From Janthinobacterium lividum PAMC 25724 (GTDB lineage: Bacteria > Pseudomonadota > Gammaproteobacteria > Burkholderiales > Burkholderiaceae_D): a stretch of DNA of 64,000 bases. The translations under genes were made by a program, and so were the position numbers. Positions 36,754-44,546 of this stretch are shown piece after piece. The DNA lies in the NCBI GenBank assembly GCA_000242815.2, contig AHHB01000022.1, positions 1 to 64,000 of the forward strand, written 5' to 3'. Within the stretch, counting starts at the first letter, position 1, and the number at the start of each line of letters is the position of its first letter. The notes beneath the pieces are model-generated. The model was not told the origin of the DNA. It did not search any database and was given only the letters and a program-made list of their open reading frames with translations.

Positions 36754-37852
36754 CGACTGCGCTCCTGATAAGGGCGACCGCCTGGTAGGGCAGCGCCGGT
36801 TCTACGCTGACGGGGATGGCTTTTTCGTGCGCCAGCAGCAGTAAATGTGCCACATCCGGTGCATTCATGTCGCGTACGATCAGGCGTTCGGGGACGCGGC
36901 GCAGCAGTACGCGCGTCGCTTCGCCGAGGCCTGGCTTGATCAGATTGATGTCGCTGATGCCGTATTGCTGCTGCGCCTGCGCCATATAGGCTTGCGAGCG
37001 CGCCGCCATGGCTGGCGCATCGGTCGCCTCAGCGAGCGGGATGCCGCTGCTGGCGGCGATCGCCACGGCATCGGCCACCAGGCCGTCGGCAAAATCGCGC
37101 GACTGATCGTGTTGTTCGAACTGCGCGTAGTAGACGCAGCCGTGGAAGTCGTCGGGGCCGATGGCGTCATTGAGCACGGAGCGGCTCACCAGGCCCGAGA
37201 CGGTGGCGTTCAAAATGCTCGACGCGATCAGGTAGTCGTCGCAGGACGCGGCGCAGGCTGCTGTGCCGGCCAGGTCGGACAGCACGAACAGGCCGCCGTC
37301 GATGGCCGTGCCCTGCGCGGCGTTGAAATCACTGACCGTCTGGCGCAGCTCGCGCGAAATCACGCCCTTGCCTGTCCAGCCATCGACGAAGACGATGGAT
37401 GCATCGGCGTGGCCCTGCGCCAGGATGTGTTTGAGCGCATTTGCATCGATGCCGCGGTCGCGGATGATGGAAATGGAATAATGGCTGCATTCGCGCTGCA
37501 ACACCTGGCGCAGCAAATGACCGAGGATGACGCCCACGGGCGTGCCGGCGCGCGCCAGCGACACTAGCGTGATCGGGCCCGTGCGGCGCGCCGCGATCAG
37601 GGCCGCCAGGCGCAGGCAGTCGCGCGCCATCTGCAGGCGGTTGGCCGCAAACGCGTTCTGGAATAGCGCCAGGTAAGCGGGCGAGGGCAGCGACTCCGGC
37701 GACAGCATTTCGCTGTAGTGGCGCTGTCCGGACTGGATCAAACGTTCCTTTTCGGCCAGGTCCAGGATGGGTTCGAGCGCCATCGGCGTGAGCAGGAACT
37801 CAACGTCATCCTGGCGGTAGCTGCCGCTGAAATGCTGCGCGCCTTCGGTCAT
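36746..37852 (-). CDS. PRTase-like / StiP-family protein of the Ter operon
   Basis: A 368-residue protein. The first 290 residues match the family annotated as cysteine protease StiP or PRTase-like: VSLARAGTPVGVILGHLLR, SISIIRDRGIDANAL and IVFVDGWTGKGVISRELR, where VDGWTGKG resembles a PRPP-binding loop. The last 70 residues (LRRVPERLIVRDMNAPDVAHLLLLA ...) resemble a PELOTA-type RNA-binding domain. This fusion is described for Ter biosynthetic operons; I regard phosphoribosyl transfer as more likely than proteolysis. The start ATG 37852 overlaps the HAD gene stop as ATGA. Confidence 0.85.
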   Translation of the reverse strand: MTEGAQHFSGSYRQDDVEFLLTPMALEPILDLAEKERLIQSGQRHYSEMLSPESLPSPAYLALFQNAFAANRLQMARDCLRLAALIAARRTGPITLVSLARAGTPVGVILGHLLRQVLQRECSHYSISIIRDRGIDANALKHILAQGHADASIVFVDGWTGKGVISRELRQTVSDFNAAQGTAIDGGLFVLSDLAGTAACAASCDDYLIASSILNATVSGLVSRSVLNDAIGPDDFHGCVYYAQFEQHDQSRDFADGLVADAVAIAASSGIPLAEATDAPAMAARSQAYMAQAQQQYGISDINLIKPGLGEATRVLLRRVPERLIVRDMNAPDVAHLLLLAHEKAIPVSVEPALPYQAVALIRSAVDG

Positions 37853-38637
37853 AGCGCCGCCACGGTGAGTGCTGCCAACTGGGTGCCGTTGGGGATGATG
37901 GCGTAGTCGCAGGCGGCCATGAAACGGGCGTCCGAGCGGCTGTCGCCCATGCCGAAGCTGAGAATGGGGCCATGCTCGGCTTCCAGTTCCGCGCGCAGGT
38001 AGGCGACGGCGCGCGCCTTGTTCAGGGTTTTCGGCAGCACGGCCAGGTTGTTGCCGTTGCGGTGGATAAAGTAGTCGCTGCCTTCCTTGGCAATCCACTG
38101 TTGCAGCACCTGCTCTTCGATGTCGGCCAGGCGCTCGCCGCGCGCTTCATGGTCCTTGACGACGATGTAGAACGGCGTGTTGTAATCCTCGATCAGGCGC
38201 GCGCGCGTAGGCATGCCCGCCTTGATCTGGAAATCGTCGATGATGCGCATGGCGTCTTGCAGACCGGGCAGCGCCGTCTGCATGTCGTTTTGCATCAGTG
38301 CCAGCCAGCCCGCGTCGAGCGCGCCGCCTGGCTGCAGTACGATGCCGCCGTAATCGAGCACGCTGTAGCTGGTAAACGGCAGGTCGACCCGGCGGAAGGC
38401 GTCGCCATTTCTCGCCGTGGCGGGAATCAGTGTCATGCCGCTTTGCGCAAATTCAAAGAAGGCGCGCTGGCGCGCCGTCGTATACGAGCAGGCATCGCCA
38501 TTTTTCAGGTAGGCCGCTGGCTGCAGGTCGGTCTGGCCCGGGCATTTTTTCGGCGTCTGGAACAGTGTGTCGTCCAGATCAACAAACAGGAATTTCTTCA
38601 ATTTTGGTCTCTGATTGAAAGTGAAACAGGCGGCCAT
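37849..38637 (-). CDS. HAD-family phosphatase of the Ter operon
   Basis: A HAD hydrolase of up to 262 residues with motif I FLFVDLDDTLF, motif II LIPATARN and motif IV GMGDSRSDARFM. It probably removes a phosphate from an intermediate. The start is uncertain: ATG 38637 lies inside the upstream PRTase gene, while a TTG at 38601 begins right before the conserved KKFLFVDLDDT. Either way it overlaps the PRTase (stop 38579) and the next gene, as expected for a tightly coupled operon. Confidence 0.88.
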   Translation of the reverse strand: MAACFTFNQRPKLKKFLFVDLDDTLFQTPKKCPGQTDLQPAAYLKNGDACSYTTARQRAFFEFAQSGMTLIPATARNGDAFRRVDLPFTSYSVLDYGGIVLQPGGALDAGWLALMQNDMQTALPGLQDAMRIIDDFQIKAGMPTRARLIEDYNTPFYIVVKDHEARGERLADIEEQVLQQWIAKEGSDYFIHRNGNNLAVLPKTLNKARAVAYLRAELEAEHGPILSFGMGDSRSDARFMAACDYAIIPNGTQLAALTVAAL

Positions 38638-39736
38638 TCAGCTGGCCGGCGAGTTGCATGAGGGCCGGACTGGCCGGCGTTTCATGGCAGATGAAAACGT
38701 GCTGGTACTGGCCAGGTGCCACGTTGTACAGGTAATTGGCGATACCTTCGCCGTAGTTATCGTCGCAACGCAGGATATGGCTAACGGAGCCCCACGACAG
38801 GATGGGCGAGCGCGTAGTCGATTGCACCACGACGTTCTTGCCCAGCGCTTCGAGTTCGCGCGCCAGCAGAAATGACGGGTGCATGAATTCGCCCGTACCC
38901 AGCACCAGCACCGAGTCGCCAGCGCCGATTTCCTGTGCCAGCTGCACCGCCAGGCCTTGCGGCGGCGTCAGCGCGCGCCCCACGCCAATGCGGCCAAAGG
39001 CAGGGCTGGCGCCCCGTTCCGCGTTGGCCTCGAAGCGCTGCGCGCTGGCCGCTATCGGCGCAGGCGCATCGCCGGCCTGGAAGGCGTAATGGCCGGACAG
39101 CGCCGCGCCTATGGTGGTGGGCAGACCAAAACGCTGGGTCAGGCCGGCGTTGGCGGCCTGACCCATGAAATTGGTAATCACGCCCAGGTGCAGCTTTTCC
39201 AGCTGAGGATAGCGCGCGCGGCACACTTGCACCAGGTTGGCGAAGGTATTGCCGGTCGATGCTTCATCGTCGATCAGCACCAGGCTGCGGGCCGAGGAAA
39301 ACACGGCGCTGGCGGCGTCGGACAGGTGCAAAAACTGGCGCGGCGCGTGGCTGTGCGACTCCTCGAATTCGAAGAAGGGCACCGTGCCCACGCGGTAGCG
39401 CGAGCTGTGCAGGAACAGGGCCTGGCCATTCGGATGGGCGCGCAGCCATGCTTCGAACACGCCCTGTCCCAGGCCGACGGCCGTTTCCGCCATGGCGATG
39501 AAGACCACGGGGCCGGGCAGGCTGGGGGGAATCTGCGCGGCCAGGTTGTCGTGGATGGCTTCCATGGCGCGCGGCGTGACGGGCCAGTGCTTGCCCAGCA
39601 CCTTGGACAGGAACAGGAAGCCGCGCTTGGCGTTGGCGCGCGCGGCAAAGCCGATCAGCCAGTCCAGCGGAAAGCGTGCCTCGTCCACCTTCAGGGTCAG
39701 TTCGCCCGTCGGCATCTGCTTCTTGACGATGTTCAT
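38579..39736 (-). CDS. Phosphoribosyltransferase of the Ter operon
   Basis: A 385-residue protein with a PRTase fold (residues about 60-215) whose PRPP loop reads SLVLIDDEASTGNTF, and a C-terminal domain (about 255-380, GDSVLVLGTGEFMHPSFLLA) of the TRSP type. It would attach a ribose-5-phosphate to an unknown base. The start ATG 39736 overlaps the ATP-grasp gene stop (ATGA at 39733-39736). It is one of two PRTase-like enzymes in the operon. Confidence 0.88.
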   Translation of the reverse strand: MNIVKKQMPTGELTLKVDEARFPLDWLIGFAARANAKRGFLFLSKVLGKHWPVTPRAMEAIHDNLAAQIPPSLPGPVVFIAMAETAVGLGQGVFEAWLRAHPNGQALFLHSSRYRVGTVPFFEFEESHSHAPRQFLHLSDAASAVFSSARSLVLIDDEASTGNTFANLVQVCRARYPQLEKLHLGVITNFMGQAANAGLTQRFGLPTTIGAALSGHYAFQAGDAPAPIAASAQRFEANAERGASPAFGRIGVGRALTPPQGLAVQLAQEIGAGDSVLVLGTGEFMHPSFLLARELEALGKNVVVQSTTRSPILSWGSVSHILRCDDNYGEGIANYLYNVAPGQYQHVFICHETPASPALMQLAGQLNGRLFHFQSETKIEEIPVC

Positions 39737-40770
39737 GGCAGCTCCACGGCGTAGGCGGCTTCGGCCACGCGCATGCCCTCGCCGATGGCAGGCACGCTGA
39801 GCTTGTCGTAGCCTTGGTCGAAGCCGGCCAGCGCCAGGTAGGGCAGGTTCGGTCCGGCCGCGCACGCCATGCCGATGCCGCCCGACATGCGCGGGTTAAT
39901 CTCCAGCAGCGCCAGGCCGTTGGCGCCTTCTCGGAACTGGATGTTGAAGACGCCATTGAGGCGGTAGTCGCGCGCCAGTTTTTCGCAGGCGGCCAGCAAG
40001 TCGGCGCGCAGCTCGATCAGCTGGCCGCTGCCGCCCACGTGCAGCTTCTTGCGCGGCACGGCGCAAATGAGCTTGCCCTGGTCGGCCACGCAGTCGGCGC
40101 TGTATTCGTGGCCATCGAGGTATTCCATCAGCAGTAGCGTCTTGAAGGTTCCCATCTGCGCCAGGCCGCTGCGCAGCTCCTGCGCATTGATCTGGTAGGC
40201 GGCGCCGGCCAGCAGCAGCTGGGCGCTGGTGCGCTCTTCATCGAGCACGGCAAAGCCCAGGCCATACACCGATTCCGATGGCTTGATGCACAGCTTGCGA
40301 TGCAGCGGCTGCAGCTCGGCATAGGCGGCGTCGTATTCCTCGATACTTGTCACGGCACGGTAGTCGGCCGGGGGTGCCATGGGCAGATCGAGGCCGTCGC
40401 AGAAGCGCGCCTTGTCGTGCATCAAAGCGAGCGTGTCTTCACTGGCCACGCTAAGCACGCGCGTGCCGAGGGCGGCAAAGCGCGCGCTGGCGCTGCCGAT
40501 CAGGCCTGCTTCCTTGCCGGGCCAGAAAATCGTGATCGCGCGGTCGCGGCAAAATTCCAGGCACCACTCGACATAATTGAGGCCCGTCAGTCCCGACGGT
40601 TCGACTGCATATTCGTGGGCCGATAAAAAGGCCGCCGCATGCGCATTCGTATTGCTGCACACGATGTGATAGCGCGGCTGGCCGCTAGTGGCGGCCATAT
40701 CGGCCTCGCGGATCAGGCGCATGGCCGTGCCGACCGAGGAAAATGTTTTGTTGAACCAGACTCTTTGCAT
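39733..40770 (-). CDS. ATP-grasp enzyme, first gene of the Ter biosynthetic operon
   Basis: A 345-residue ATP-grasp ligase. The N-terminal part is pre-ATP-grasp (YHIVCSNTNAHAAAF); the ATP-grasp core has LCIKPSESVYGLGF, LLLMEYLDGHEYSADCV and the metal-binding ALLEINPRMSGGIGM. It would join a carboxylate to an amine or amino acid. It is the first of six overlapping genes (to terA). A leader hairpin and a possible promoter lie immediately upstream. Confidence 0.88.
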   Translation of the reverse strand: MQRVWFNKTFSSVGTAMRLIREADMAATSGQPRYHIVCSNTNAHAAAFLSAHEYAVEPSGLTGLNYVEWCLEFCRDRAITIFWPGKEAGLIGSASARFAALGTRVLSVASEDTLALMHDKARFCDGLDLPMAPPADYRAVTSIEEYDAAYAELQPLHRKLCIKPSESVYGLGFAVLDEERTSAQLLLAGAAYQINAQELRSGLAQMGTFKTLLLMEYLDGHEYSADCVADQGKLICAVPRKKLHVGGSGQLIELRADLLAACEKLARDYRLNGVFNIQFREGANGLALLEINPRMSGGIGMACAAGPNLPYLALAGFDQGYDKLSVPAIGEGMRVAEAAYAVELP

Positions 40771-40798
40771 GTACGGGGACCGGGTGGAAATGGGGAAG

Positions 40799-40870
40799 CC
40801 GCGCGCAGGTGCGCGCGCGGGAATTCTATATAGCCAGACTTAACCTGGCCTTAGCAATTTTTTGAACTGC
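40799..40870 (-). promoter_or_regulatory. Leader hairpin and possible operator of the Ter operon
   Basis: Read on the minus strand there is TTGCTA, then a small inverted repeat (GGCCAG-GTTAAGT-CTGGCT, arms 40833-40837 and 40845-40849), then TATATAGAAT. A hairpin with eight-base arms (40799-40806 / 40813-40820) follows, before the ATP-grasp ATG. The promoter reading is tentative because the spacing of 19 bases is long. Confidence 0.4.
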
Positions 40871-40908
40871 AACGTTGAACAACAAACTAACAACGCATGA
40901 CAAAATCG

Positions 40909-41014
40909 TAGCGAGCGCACGGAAGAGGTGGCCGAAGAGCGCAACCGTAATGTAGTACGGGGGCGCCGAGCCGGTGCGCATCGCAGGGCGCCTATCTCAA
41001 CGCGCAGTAGGTTT
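40909..41014 (+). repeat. Dispersed intergenic element, copy 2
   Basis: This begins TAGCGAGCGCAC, shares GTGGCCGA and AGCGCAACCGTA with copy 1, has the corresponding hairpin CCGTA-ATGTAG-TACGG (40945-40960) and ends ACGCGCAGTAGGTTTGC. The interior after the hairpin is longer than in copy 1. It lies between the ATP-grasp gene and the stop of the AIM24 gene and takes up much of that 256-base gap. Confidence 0.75.
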
Positions 41015-41026
41015 GCTCGGTTGCTC

Positions 41027-41743
41027 TTAGCTGGCTTTGCCGGAGGCTGTCCACTTGAGGAAGGCGTCGCGGTTGCGCGAGCAGATGAAGACCTTGCCCG
41101 AGCCGGAAAAACGCAGCACGATGCCTTCGCCGCTAGTCACGCTATTGACCATATTGCCGAGGAAGCCGCCGATGCCGCCGCCGCTGGCGCCGCCGCCCGT
41201 GGTCACGGAAATGTCGTATTTCAGGCTATTGTCCCAGCAGACTACGTGGGAATTGTCGATCACGACATCCTTGCCCGGCTCGACGTCGAGCTGGAACATG
41301 GAGCCGAAGCCCGATACGACCACTTGCCCCGTGCCTGCCGTCTCCATGACGAAGAAGCCGCCCGACTGGGCGAACAGCGCGTTGCCGATGCTTTGCGTAC
41401 GTACCTTCATTTCCGTACCCGAGGTGGCGGCGACAAAGGCGCCGTCGTTGAGCAGGTACTGCCGCGCGCCCACGTCGACCACTTCGATGGCGCCCGGCAG
41501 GGTGGGCGAAAGCAGGCAGTCGCCGCTGCCACGCACCGCTTCGATGTGTTGCTGGAAGAACGATTCGCCATTTGCGAAGCGGCGCATGATGGCGCTGCCC
41601 AAGCCGCCCGTCATCTTGCCTTTCAAGTCCAGCGCCGTTTCCATCATCACCATGGCATCGGATTCGCAATAGATGGTTTCGCCCTGCTTCATGCTGACGT
41701 GCAGGAATGGATCGACGTCACCGGTGACACTAAATACTGGCAT
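41027..41743 (-). CDS. AIM24/TIGR00266-family protein of the Ter locus
   Basis: A 238-residue beta-rich protein of the TIGR00266/AIM24 family (FLHVSMKQGETIYCESDAMVMME, GGLGSAIMRRFANGESFF, GFGSMFQLDVEPG). Such proteins have a trefoil-like fold and are often next to ter genes; the mitochondrial relative AIM24 affects membrane complexes. The precise role is unknown. Its ribosome binding site GGAG lies immediately after the T-run of a terminator hairpin, so its expression probably depends on read-through or a start within the short leader. Confidence 0.9.
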   Translation of the reverse strand: MPVFSVTGDVDPFLHVSMKQGETIYCESDAMVMMETALDLKGKMTGGLGSAIMRRFANGESFFQQHIEAVRGSGDCLLSPTLPGAIEVVDVGARQYLLNDGAFVAATSGTEMKVRTQSIGNALFAQSGGFFVMETAGTGQVVVSGFGSMFQLDVEPGKDVVIDNSHVVCWDNSLKYDISVTTGGGASGGGIGGFLGNMVNSVTSGEGIVLRFSGSGKVFICSRNRDAFLKWTASGKAS

Positions 41744-41754
41744 GATAAATCTCC

Positions 41755-41785
41755 AAAAAAAAGCCGCCTGAACTGTTCAGGCGGC
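41755..41785 (-). terminator. Terminator/attenuator between terD and the AIM24 gene
   Basis: A ten-base perfect stem (GCCGCCTGAA / TTCAGGCGGC, 41763-41772 and 41776-41785) followed on the minus strand by eight T and then directly by GGAG, the ribosome binding site of the AIM24 gene. It can work as the terD terminator and, if transcription passes it, as an attenuator. Confidence 0.85.
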
Positions 41786-41877
41786 AGCAATGATATGACA
41801 TTAGCCCCATGCATCGCGCGAAACCGTAGCAATCAGGCCCGAAGTGCGCGGCACCGCAGGTTTAGCGCGTGTGTATA

Positions 41878-42453
41878 TTAGGCATTCACGCCGAAGGAGC
41901 GAGCGAGGGGGCCCAGGCCGCCGTTGAAGCCCTGGCCGATAGCCTTGAACTTCCATTCGCCGTTGTAGCGGTAGATCTCGCCAAAGATCATCGCCGTTTC
42001 CGTCGAGCTGTCTTCGGACAGGTCGTAGCGGGCGATTTCTTTTTCGCCTTCCGCGTTCAGGCAGCGGATGAAGGCTTTCGAGACCATGCCGAAGTTCTGG
42101 CGGCGCGCGTCGGCGTCATGGATGGTCACGCTGATGCTGATGCGGTCGATGTCAGCGGGCACGCGCGTCAGGTCGATTTCGATGCGCTCATCGTCGCCTT
42201 CGCCTTCGCCCGTGGTGTTGTCGCCCGTGTGGAGCACGGAACCGTCGGTCGACTTCAGGTTGTTGTAGAAGATAAAGTCAGAGTCGCCACGCACTTTGCC
42301 GTCGGTTTTCAGCAGGAAAGCACTACCGTCAAGGTCGAAGGTAGCGCCATCGGTCGAGCGGGGATCCCAGCCAAGGCCGACGATGATCTTCTTCAGGTTC
42401 GGTGCTTCCTTGCTCAGGTTGACGTTGCCGCCTTTTTGCAAACTGATTGCCAT
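41878..42453 (-). CDS. terD: TerD-family calcium-binding stress protein
   Basis: A 191-residue single TerD domain ([25 protein letters not shown], the acidic [54 protein letters not shown]). TerD/TerE proteins bind Ca2+ through conserved Asp residues and are linked to tellurite, phage and colicin resistance in classical ter operons. AAAGGAGC just upstream of the ATG is the ribosome binding site. Confidence 0.94.
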   Translation of the reverse strand: MAISLQKGGNVNLSKEAPNLKKIIVGLGWDPRSTDGATFDLDGSAFLLKTDGKVRGDSDFIFYNNLKSTDGSVLHTGDNTTGEGEGDDERIEIDLTRVPADIDRISISVTIHDADARRQNFGMVSKAFIRCLNAEGEKEIARYDLSEDSSTETAMIFGEIYRYNGEWKFKAIGQGFNGGLGPLARSFGVNA

Positions 42454-42553
42454 GTGGTGCTCCTTTTAGTAATTAAACTCAAACATGCCTTCATGGGATG
42501 AGCGCAAGGCGCTCGTGCCATTACTTTCTTAACTGGGGACGCAAGCGCCGATT

Positions 42554-43633
42554 TCAAGCTTGCGCTGCGTGCCGTTTGCGATAGCGCAAGGACGACCACA
42601 GCGAAACGAGGATGAAGGCCACGCCCGACAGGCCGGTGAACCACTCCGGAATATGGTACTTGATGGACGCCAGCATGATCAAGGCGAGGATGCCGATCGC
42701 GTAATGGGCGCCGTGTTCCAGATAGACGAATTCGTCCAGCGTGCCCTTGTGCACCAGGAAGACCGTCATCGAACGCACGAACATGGCGCCGATGGCCAGG
42801 CCCAGCATGATGATGACGACATCGTTGGTGATGGCAAAGGCGCCGATCACGCCGTCGAAACTGAACGAGGCATCGAGCACTTCCAGGTACAGGAAGCCGC
42901 CGATACTGCCGCGCGCCACCGTTTTGACCAGGTCGCCATTGCCACTTTTTGCCGGCCCCGCGCCTTCGTCGCCGTCCTGCGCGTGCGCTTCGCCTTCTTC
43001 CAGCAAGCCGCTGATCCAGTTCACGCCGATATACACGGCGATGCCGACGATGCCCGAAGCGAGCACGCTGTATTTTTCTTCCGCGGGACCCATCGCCACG
43101 CAGGCGGCCACGGCGCCCATGGTGATCAGGACTGCCAGGCTTTCGGTGCCCAGCGCGTTGACTTTTTCCTCGGCCCAACCCAGCCAGTGCAATTCTTTCT
43201 CATCATCGAACAGGAAGTTCAGAAATACCAGCAGCAAAAAGGCGCCGCCGAACGCCGCCACTTGCGCATGGTTGTCCGTCAGGTGCTTGGCATACACGTC
43301 CGGCGTGGTGGTCGCCATGGTCCATACGTCAAGCAGGCCCAGGCCCGTGGCGACGGAAACGATGACCAGCGGAAACAGCAGCCGCATGCCGAAGACGGCC
43401 ACGAGGATACCCACTGTCAAGAAGAGTTTTTGCCAGAATGCATTCCAGTGGCGCAAGACCGAGGCATTCACCACAGCATTGTCAAACGACAGCGACACTT
43501 CCATGATGCCCAGCACGCCCGTGATCCATAGTGCCTGGAGCAGGCCGGACATGCCGCCATGGCTGTAACCCCACCAGCCCGATACCGCCATCAGGATAAA
43601 AGTGACTAAAAAAGAAATTCTGAAATGCCGCAT
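42554..43633 (-). CDS. DUF475 membrane protein, TerC-related
   Basis: A 359-residue integral membrane protein of the DUF475 family, distantly related to TerC, with about nine helices. Acidic motifs inside helices (LSFDNAVVNASV near residue 50 and LDASFSFDGVIGAFAITND near 255) are the likely metal-binding sites; TerC relatives move manganese. A hydrophilic loop (GEAHAQDGDEGAGPAK) lies mid-protein. It is the first gene of the minus-strand group DUF475-terD-aim24, 100 bases before terD. The 247-base divergent region to 43881 holds its promoter; I could not place it. Confidence 0.9.
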   Translation of the reverse strand: MRHFRISFLVTFILMAVSGWWGYSHGGMSGLLQALWITGVLGIMEVSLSFDNAVVNASVLRHWNAFWQKLFLTVGILVAVFGMRLLFPLVIVSVATGLGLLDVWTMATTTPDVYAKHLTDNHAQVAAFGGAFLLLVFLNFLFDDEKELHWLGWAEEKVNALGTESLAVLITMGAVAACVAMGPAEEKYSVLASGIVGIAVYIGVNWISGLLEEGEAHAQDGDEGAGPAKSGNGDLVKTVARGSIGGFLYLEVLDASFSFDGVIGAFAITNDVVIIMLGLAIGAMFVRSMTVFLVHKGTLDEFVYLEHGAHYAIGILALIMLASIKYHIPEWFTGLSGVAFILVSLWSSLRYRKRHAAQA

Positions 43634-43880
43634 GAGGACCCCGTTGCAAATGTGGAAGACGTTTGACTATTCGCGCCGCTGTAGGCGCCGCACCCAGTGT
43701 GGATATGCGTTAATTGTCGTATATGCCATGAGTTTATAGTAGTTGCCGCCGGGAGCGGCGTTTTATAGTCCGATGACAGACAGTTCTGCTGGCGTCGATG
43801 ATCTGCGATAATTGCGGCGCGTCGCCGTTGGCGGCCGCAGCTGCCCGCACACTTTACAGACATATAAGAAGGAATACTCC

Positions 43881-44306
43881 GTGGATATCGCTTACCTCGT
43901 CACGCCCCTGATCACCTGGATCCTGGTCGGACCGATCAAATTCCTGATCAACAGTGTCCGCACGCGGCAATGGGCGTTCGGCCTGGTCGGTAATGGCGGC
44001 TTTCCCAGCAACCATAGCGCGGTCGTTTCCAGCATGGCAACACTGATCGCCTTGCGCGAAGGCATAGGCCATCCGGCCTTCGGCGTGGCCGTCACGCTGG
44101 CGTTCATCGTCATCATCGACGCCAACAGCCTGCGCCAGCACGTGGGCAAACAGGCGGCGGCCATCAATCGCCTGGCCGGGGAAGCGGTGAGCGCCGCGCA
44201 CAAGACCTTGCGCGAGCGCATGGGCCATACCTTGGTGGAAATCGCCGGAGGCCTGTGCACGGGCGTGGCGATCGCTTTCCTGATCAACGCTGTTTTTGCC
44301 CGCTAG
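43881..44306 (+). CDS. Divergent PAP2-family (DUF212) membrane protein
   Basis: A 141-residue protein of the divergent PAP2 family. The signature pieces are GGFPSNHSAVVSSMAT (the Ser-His phosphatase motif) and DANSLRQHVGKQAAAIN. About four membrane helices are visible. Related phosphatases act on lipid phosphates, but the activity of this family is unproven. The start is GTG 43881 with AAGAAGGAA upstream; the earlier ATG 43812 lacks a site. Confidence 0.9.
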   Translation: MDIAYLVTPLITWILVGPIKFLINSVRTRQWAFGLVGNGGFPSNHSAVVSSMATLIALREGIGHPAFGVAVTLAFIVIIDANSLRQHVGKQAAAINRLAGEAVSAAHKTLRERMGHTLVEIAGGLCTGVAIAFLINAVFAR

Positions 44307-44318
44307 GCGTCCTGTTCC

Positions 44319-44361
44319 CTGAAACGCAAAACCCCGCCAAAGGCGGGGTTTTGCGTTTCAG
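44319..44361 (+). terminator. Strong intrinsic terminator with a 20-base perfect stem
   Basis: Arms 44319-44338 and 44342-44361 are perfectly complementary with a three-base AAA loop; the lower stem holds A- and T-runs. It ends the DUF212 gene and insulates the RND operon, and could work in both directions. Confidence 0.92.
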
Positions 44362-44546
44362 GGCGTAAAAACTACGTTTCGTCCATGGATTAAAGCATTC
44401 CAGGAAAGCGCCGATTGACATGCCCGGATACGCTCATGGATACTTTGGCACTTGTGGTTTTAATAAAAATAAATGCTTGCTAACGCTTGCCGGCCCTATC
44501 CGGGCCGGCGCGACGGTAGCGCTGCTATCTATCCGGAGAATTATCC

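Noticed and set aside
43634..43880. Looked for a metal riboswitch (manganese yybP-type) upstream of the DUF475 gene.
   Set aside because: I could not find the conserved helices or motifs by eye; a covariance search would be needed.
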